Under the pieces are notes generated by a model. It had not been told where the DNA came from. It saw only the letters and a list, made by a program, of their open reading frames with translations, and made no database searches. 64,000 nt of DNA from NCBI RefSeq assembly GCF_008386695.1, contig NZ_VUOC01000004.1, positions 1,428,327 to 1,492,326 on the forward strand, in the 5' to 3' direction. A program made the translations under genes and the position numbers. The first letter of the stretch is position 1. The number at the start of each line of letters is the position of its first letter. Shown here piece after piece: positions 59,691 through 64,000 of this stretch. Source of the DNA: Chitinophaga agrisoli. Its GTDB lineage: Bacteria > Bacteroidota > Bacteroidia > Chitinophagales > Chitinophagaceae.

Positions 59691-59833
59691 CAGCGTATTT
59701 ATGGTAGCGCCCGCAGGCTAAACGAATTATACAAACATCCCCCAAACCTCCGGCGACCGCTACAGCAGCGGGCTGGCACAGTTTTTAGTCCCTATCCATA
59801 GTAAACCATTGCTATCATCCTAAAAAAATTTTT

Positions 59834-60073
59834 ATGGAAAATCTATTCAATGAGACGCACGAGGAAGGCAAAGTAGCAAAAGCCATTGAGGAGCAAACTG
59901 CCAAATTACCTTCTGATACTTTTCTGTGGGCTGCCGTGGCTGCTATGGGCGTATCACTGGCTTTCCAGTGCCTGCGCAAAAAACATACTAGCCTGTTCAT
60001 TGGGCAGTGGGCGGCGCCTTTCCTGCTTATGGGCATCTACAATAAAATTGTAAAAACAGAAGGACATGATTGA
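59834..60073 (+). CDS. Small hypothetical membrane protein
   Basis: This 79-residue protein has an acidic N-terminus (MENLFNETHEEGKVAKAIEE) and two hydrophobic stretches (FLWAAVAAMGVSLAFQC and SLFIGQWAAPFLLMGIY), so it is probably a two-helix inner-membrane protein. No family is recognised. A hairpin terminator follows it at 60109-60149. Confidence 0.65.
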   Translation: MENLFNETHEEGKVAKAIEEQTAKLPSDTFLWAAVAAMGVSLAFQCLRKKHTSLFIGQWAAPFLLMGIYNKIVKTEGHD

Positions 60074-60108
60074 TCCTGGCTGCTGAGATGGCACATAGGG
60101 GGATAAAA

Positions 60109-60149
60109 AAGGCTGCTGCAGTATGTTTTCTACATGCTGCAGCAGCCTT
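60109..60149. terminator. Long bidirectional terminator
   Basis: A 17-bp stem (AAGGCTGCTGCAGTATG / CATGCTGCAGCAGCCTT, one wobble) with loop TTTTCTA, preceded by six A and followed by TCTCTTTT, between convergent genes. Confidence 0.85.
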
Positions 60150-60199
60150 CTCTTTTATTGGCCGTTTCGGCCATGACAGCATTTATGCCGGCCTTTCTA

Positions 60200-62638
60200 T
60201 TAGTTCTCCGGCCCCATCAGCATCCGGAACTTTACCCCGGGGTCATCCCTTTGTTGCTCCGTAAACACGTGCAGCACATAATACTTACCCTGCGACCAAT
60301 CCGTTACTGCGTTATCATAATACGGGCTGCCAGGGTTACCGCTTTGTCCGCCGGGATAGATACCATATGCTTCCGTTGTAGGGCCCAGCTGCACTACCAT
60401 CCGCCAGGAAGGGCCATGCGTTTCCTTGGTAGCGTTTACAATATGCGTGCCGCCGCCGGTGCGCAGGTGCATGCGGCTAAAAGCAGGCAAGCTGCGGGTC
60501 AGATGGCGGATATCCGTACCGCGGAAAGATCCCCATTCCAATTGCAGGTGCTGGTCCAGTTTCTGGGCGGAGTCTGCCACCCAGGCAAAGGATTGTTGCA
60601 CCAGCTCCGTTAATGTTTCTTTTTGCGGTGTATGTACATCATCTATAAAATGCATGGAGGAATCGCGGATCAGCCATAACAGGGAGGCATTATCCTGGGG
60701 ATATACCAGTGTGGCGCTGTCCGTACGGTTCATCAGCTCATCGTCCCAGATCCGGTGTTTAAGATGCTCCCATAACAGGTAAAACAAGGTAGCGCCTTTA
60801 CTGTCCGGGCTATTGGTCTGGTTCCAGCTCTTCAGCTGCTGCCAGTACGGTTGTTCTGCGGCTGTAAGGCTTTGCTCCGGCAGGTGCGCGCGCAGCAGCG
60901 GCAGGGCCGCCCTGGCAAAAAGATTGGCGTTATCGTTCTGCAACTGCATCATATCCTGCGGCGTGATCTGGTTCATGGCGCTTAGCCGTTCGTTAATACG
61001 CTTGCCACGGAACATATCATAATATCCAAAATAATAATAAGGATAAGTGCTGTCAGTAGGCTGCTGATTAGCGGAGCTCACAAACCCACGGGCCGGGTTC
61101 CTGATATGCGGGTTCTCTGTTTGCGGTACATAACCCTGCCAGGCAAAACTACTGTCGTCCCCGGGCATGACCCATTTACCCTGGTCTTTCCAGCGCATGG
61201 GGTACTGTCCGTTATGCCACAGGGCTATATCGCCGGTCTTGGATGCGTAGATGAAGTTCTGCGCCGGACAGGTGTAATGCTGCAACGCGTCCAGGTAGTC
61301 TTCATAAGTACGGGCATGGTTCAGTTTATAGAAAGTAAGTATTTCGTTAGAGGGATCATGGGCCTTCCAGCGCAGGGCCAGCGTAGGCTGACCAACAATA
61401 CCGGCGCCGGCGGGATAGCGGTCTTCATACATCACCGGGCCCCAAACGGTATAGGCAACCGTATCATAATAAGACTTTTCACCACGTACTTTGATCTCTT
61501 CTATCCTTAGCTGCGCATCGTGGTACTGCCCATTGAACAGGTATTGTTTAACGCCGTTGCGGCACTGCACGGCGTAATAATCCTTCACATCTTCAGAGCC
61601 ATTGGTAACGCCCCAGGCGATATTATCATTAAAGCCTATCACTACGCCGGGCGCACCGGGCAGGCTTGCGCCGTACACATTCATAGTAGGCGTATGCAGC
61701 TGCACTTCATACCAGAGGGAAGGCAGGCTAAGGCCCAGGTGGGGATCATTGCAGAGTATGGGCGCGCCGCTGCGGGTTTTGCTGCCGCTCACCGCCCAGT
61801 TATTGCTGCCATTGTCCGGGTCTGGTTTGTCCTGTTTAAAATGCAGCAGGCTGGCCACATGGCGGATAGCGCTGTCAGAAGGCATCACGGCGTTCTTCAC
61901 CGGCTTGTCAAAGGCAGTGCCTTTGGGGATCACCGGGTCCAGGCTGTCGTTCCGGTCCGGGTACATATTATTGAAATCCGCCGCGCTGAAAAGCCGGCGT
62001 GCATTGGTATATTCCAGGTCGTCTACGCCCCCGGCCAGGTCGTAAGACATATATTTAAGCAACGCGCCTGTTTTTACCGCAGACCAGGGCTCCGGGCGAT
62101 AGTCCAGCAGTTTATATTCCACGGCCAGCTCATCGTAAGACAGCCCTTTGATATAGGCGTTTATACCGGCCGTATAGGCGGCTATCATCATACGCGTGCT
62201 GCTGTCCTTTAACATCTCCTTCGCCGCCGCTTCTGCAGCGTAGCCCATACCCATACGGCGTTGCTCGCGGTCATAGCCCAGCATTTTACTGCCTAAGATC
62301 TCGGAAAGACGGCCCTGGGCAGCCAGTGTCTGGAGCTCCATCTGCCAAAGCCGGTCGCGGGCATGCAGATAGCCTTCCGCATAATAGGCATCCGCATCCT
62401 GCTGCGCAAAAATATGCGGCACCATACGGTCATCCAGCCACACCTCTACTTTGCCTTTGAGGCCCGGCAGGGACAGCTCATCGTTATAGTCTTTGCCTAT
62501 AGGCTCCGCATTCTGCCAAAAGCCGGTCTGTGGGCTTAAGAATTTACCAAGCGGAGGTAATGGGCCCCATTTGCGATTCAGGGCGCCGATCAACAACAGG
62601 GTAATTGCGGTGGAAACAATAAAGGGAAGAAATCTCAT
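60200..62638 (-). CDS. Penicillin acylase family (Ntn hydrolase)
   Basis: This 812-residue protein starts with a hydrophobic leader or anchor (MRFLPFIVSTAITLLLIGAL). The penicillin acylase layout is present: VWLDDRMVPHIFAQQDADAY, GYLHARDRLWQMELQTLAAQ, and the catalytic serine after the autocleavage site in NGSNNWAVSGSKT near residue 285, followed by ILCNDPHLGLSLPSLWYEVQ. The enzyme would mature into alpha and beta chains with the N-terminal serine as nucleophile, and act on N-acyl amides, including acyl-homoserine lactones or beta-lactams in some family members. Substrate unknown. Lone leftward gene. Confidence 0.9.
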   Translation of the reverse strand: MRFLPFIVSTAITLLLIGALNRKWGPLPPLGKFLSPQTGFWQNAEPIGKDYNDELSLPGLKGKVEVWLDDRMVPHIFAQQDADAYYAEGYLHARDRLWQMELQTLAAQGRLSEILGSKMLGYDREQRRMGMGYAAEAAAKEMLKDSSTRMMIAAYTAGINAYIKGLSYDELAVEYKLLDYRPEPWSAVKTGALLKYMSYDLAGGVDDLEYTNARRLFSAADFNNMYPDRNDSLDPVIPKGTAFDKPVKNAVMPSDSAIRHVASLLHFKQDKPDPDNGSNNWAVSGSKTRSGAPILCNDPHLGLSLPSLWYEVQLHTPTMNVYGASLPGAPGVVIGFNDNIAWGVTNGSEDVKDYYAVQCRNGVKQYLFNGQYHDAQLRIEEIKVRGEKSYYDTVAYTVWGPVMYEDRYPAGAGIVGQPTLALRWKAHDPSNEILTFYKLNHARTYEDYLDALQHYTCPAQNFIYASKTGDIALWHNGQYPMRWKDQGKWVMPGDDSSFAWQGYVPQTENPHIRNPARGFVSSANQQPTDSTYPYYYFGYYDMFRGKRINERLSAMNQITPQDMMQLQNDNANLFARAALPLLRAHLPEQSLTAAEQPYWQQLKSWNQTNSPDSKGATLFYLLWEHLKHRIWDDELMNRTDSATLVYPQDNASLLWLIRDSSMHFIDDVHTPQKETLTELVQQSFAWVADSAQKLDQHLQLEWGSFRGTDIRHLTRSLPAFSRMHLRTGGGTHIVNATKETHGPSWRMVVQLGPTTEAYGIYPGGQSGNPGSPYYDNAVTDWSQGKYYVLHVFTEQQRDDPGVKFRMLMGPEN

Positions 62639-62696
62639 AGAATGTGCTGATATGCTAAATATGCTGATGAAGTTAGGATAAAAAATGCAATTGAGA

Positions 62697-63809
62697 TCAA
62701 CTGCCTGTCAGCACATTTACACAGCGGTCCACTTCTTCTATGGTATTAAAGCTATGTAATACAATACGCAGGCGCTCCTGCCCTTTGGGCACTGTAGGAT
62801 GCAGGATGGGCCTTATATCCAGGCCAGCCTCCTGTAAGGCACCCGCCTGTTTGCGTGTATACTCATTACCCGGCGTTAGAACGATCTGGATAGGCGTTTC
62901 ACTGGGCAGCACCTGTAACGAGCGGGTCCCCTCCCGGAAATGCCGGATAAGCCCCTGCAGCTGCTCCCTGGCGGCCGTCATGTAGGGAAACAGGTTATAG
63001 CTGGCCATAATGGCCGCTATAGCAGTAGGCGGTAATGCCGTGGTATATATAAAAGACCTCGAAAAATTCAGCAGGTATTGGCGCAATGCCTCTGATCCCA
63101 ATACAATAGCACCATGGCAGCCTACGGCCTTACCAAAAGTATGTACCCTGGCAAAACAGGCGTCTGCTAACCCTGACGCCTGTACCAAACCTTCGCCCCG
63201 GGGACCTGCTACGCCGGTAGCATGGGCTTCATCCACTATCAGGTAAGCTTCTTTTGTGGCACAAAGGGCGGCTATGGCCTTTAACGGGGCCATATCCCCA
63301 TCCATGGAGTATACGGATTCAACGGCTACGAAGACCCGGCCACTGGTACGTTGCAGCTTTTTTTCCAGGTCCTCCACATCATTATGCAGAAAAGAAAAGG
63401 ATTGCGCCCTGCCCAGGCGGATGCCATCCCGTATGGAGGCATGTATTAGCTGATCATAGATCACTGTGTCCTCTTTCTGTGGCACACAGGAAAACAGCCC
63501 TACATTGGCATCGTAACCGGAGTTGTAGATAAGCCCCGCGGGCGCGGCATGAAAAGCGGCCAGGTTATTTTCTGCTTCCTCTATCCAGGCATAGTTACCG
63601 GCCAGCAGTCTGGAGCCGGTGCTGCCGTGCATATAGGGCCTTTCTCCCAGCAAGGTATGTACCGCCTCCTGCATGGCGGCGCTACGGGCCAGCCCCAGGT
63701 AATCGTTAGAACAAAAATCTACCATATGCGGCGCCGGCAGCTTCAGTTGCCGTAAAGCCTGTTGTGAGCGGCGCTGCTCCAGCTGCGCGAGCAGAAAATC
63801 ATCTTGCAT
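62697..63809 (-). CDS. 8-amino-7-oxononanoate synthase-like PLP enzyme (BioF family)
   Basis: This 370-residue protein belongs to the alpha-oxoamine synthases: DFCSNDYLGLARS, HGSTGSRLLAGNYAW, IVDEAHATGVAGPRGEG with the PLP aspartate, and the lysine in VHTFGKAVGCHGA. This family includes BioF (biotin), Kbl and serine palmitoyltransferase; the length and sequence fit BioF best but no other biotin gene is next to it. A minus-strand TAGCTTTG box lies only 4 bases upstream of the ATG, hinting at a leaderless transcript. It is divergent from the MiaE-like gene. Confidence 0.82.
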   Translation of the reverse strand: MQDDFLLAQLEQRRSQQALRQLKLPAPHMVDFCSNDYLGLARSAAMQEAVHTLLGERPYMHGSTGSRLLAGNYAWIEEAENNLAAFHAAPAGLIYNSGYDANVGLFSCVPQKEDTVIYDQLIHASIRDGIRLGRAQSFSFLHNDVEDLEKKLQRTSGRVFVAVESVYSMDGDMAPLKAIAALCATKEAYLIVDEAHATGVAGPRGEGLVQASGLADACFARVHTFGKAVGCHGAIVLGSEALRQYLLNFSRSFIYTTALPPTAIAAIMASYNLFPYMTAAREQLQGLIRHFREGTRSLQVLPSETPIQIVLTPGNEYTRKQAGALQEAGLDIRPILHPTVPKGQERLRIVLHSFNTIEEVDRCVNVLTGS

Positions 63810-63813
63810 GGTC

Positions 63814-63821
63814 CAAAGCTA
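63814..63821 (-). promoter_or_regulatory. -7-like box immediately upstream of BioF-like start
   Basis: TAGCTTTG (63821-63814, minus strand) matches TAnnTTTG and lies 4 bases before the ATG. No good -33 element is seen; if used, the mRNA would be leaderless or nearly so. Confidence 0.35.
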
Positions 63822-63917
63822 AGAAAAAGTCAATAGTTCATAGATACTCCCAGCCGTAATTGCGCAGCGCATTACCGGTACGTGTGACCTTGTGGCTGCA
63901 TACTGCCAGCGATTCCC

Positions 63918-63925
63918 TATTTTTG
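63918..63925 (+). promoter_or_regulatory. -7 box of MiaE-like gene
   Basis: TATTTTTG matches TAnnTTTG and lies 20 bases before the ATG at 63946; a TTG at 63890-63892 is 25 bases upstream, slightly long for a -33 element. Confidence 0.55.
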
Positions 63926-63945
63926 CCGCTGAATTGACTGAGCTT

Positions 63946-64000
63946 ATGTCCAAAGTTTCCATCCTTGGCCTGCAATTGCCTACTGATCCCCGTTGGGTAG
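63946..64000 (+). CDS. Start of tRNA-(ms2io6A)-hydroxylase-like gene (truncated at right edge)
   Basis: Only 18 residues are in view (MSKVSILGLQLPTDPRWV). The stretch LGLxLPTDPRWV is the recognisable N-terminus of Bacteroidota proteins annotated as tRNA-(ms[2]io[6]A)-hydroxylase (MiaE-like diiron enzymes), which hydroxylate a modified adenosine in tRNA. The call rests on this short motif and a well-placed -7 promoter box, so it is moderate. Confidence 0.6.
   Translation, partial: MSKVSILGLQLPTDPRWV

Noticed and set aside
60134-60613. Open frame on the plus strand inside the penicillin acylase gene
   Set aside because: It is a shadow frame; the opposite strand has a full family match.
1-64000. 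CRISPR array, tRNA, rRNA or transposase
   Set aside because: I saw no regularly spaced repeats, cloverleaf-like segments or transposase motifs; a dedicated scan would be needed to exclude small ones.

Overview
The window looks like chromosomal DNA of a Chitinophaga-like member of the Bacteroidota (Chitinophagaceae). The evidence is a type IX secretion C-terminal sorting domain, two TonB-dependent receptors, two PF06580 (LytS-type) kinase / LytTR regulator pairs, FtsX/MacB-type permeases of the large Bacteroidota kind, many lipoproteins, and several promoters matching the Bacteroidota -7 box TAnnTTTG. I see no rRNA, tRNA, CRISPR array, transposase, integrase or plasmid origin.

Layout. 1-6953 (+) is the 3' part of a class I lanthipeptide-type RiPP operon: the tail of a membrane protein, a LanC cyclase, a full-length LanB dehydratase, a protein with a C-terminal PqqD-like (RRE-like) domain, and a protein with two GT2-like domains. 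The genes are nearly gapless or overlap; the precursor peptide is not in the window and should lie upstream. 7000-9175 (-) holds a class V aminotransferase and a DUF4395 membrane protein. 9351-11058 (+) is a LytS/LytTR pair. 11088-15489 (-) is a detoxification-like group (epoxide hydrolase, NmrA-like protein, AraC regulator, SDR). 15652-26764 mixes secreted enzymes (T9SS cargo, amidohydrolase, alpha/beta hydrolase lipoprotein, PHP-type metallohydrolase, TPR lipoprotein), an acyltransferase, and an AbiEii-like nucleotidyltransferase with a conserved-looking partner. 27151-33590 has a MacB/FtsX permease, a DJ-1/AraC regulator, a divergent NmrA/HxlR pair with nested promoters, and an MgtC/DUF4010 membrane protein. 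33604-44223 holds beta-propeller proteins (one interrupted by a frameshift), a GH128-like glucanase lipoprotein, small SRPBCC, VOC, Dabb and DUF1801 proteins, an outer-membrane barrel, a TonB receptor and a DEDDh exonuclease. 44218-50703 (-) is an operon of phosphoesterase, beta-helix lipoprotein and TonB receptor. 50830-54248 (-) holds a pectate-lyase-3-like beta-helix protein and a second LytS/LytTR pair. 54498-64000 has a hydrolase, a second DJ-1/AraC regulator, an Omp85-like barrel, a sugar isomerase-like protein, a penicillin acylase, a BioF-like synthase and the start of a MiaE-like hydroxylase.

The most distinctive unit is the RiPP operon: LanB and LanC would install (methyl)lanthionines, while the RRE-like protein and tandem glycosyltransferase suggest an extra tailoring step, possibly glycosylation. 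Other notable signals are the nucleotidyltransferase pair, a 131-bp intergenic element with 30-bp inverted repeats, overlapping divergent promoters with operator palindromes, and helically phased repeats upstream of two genes.
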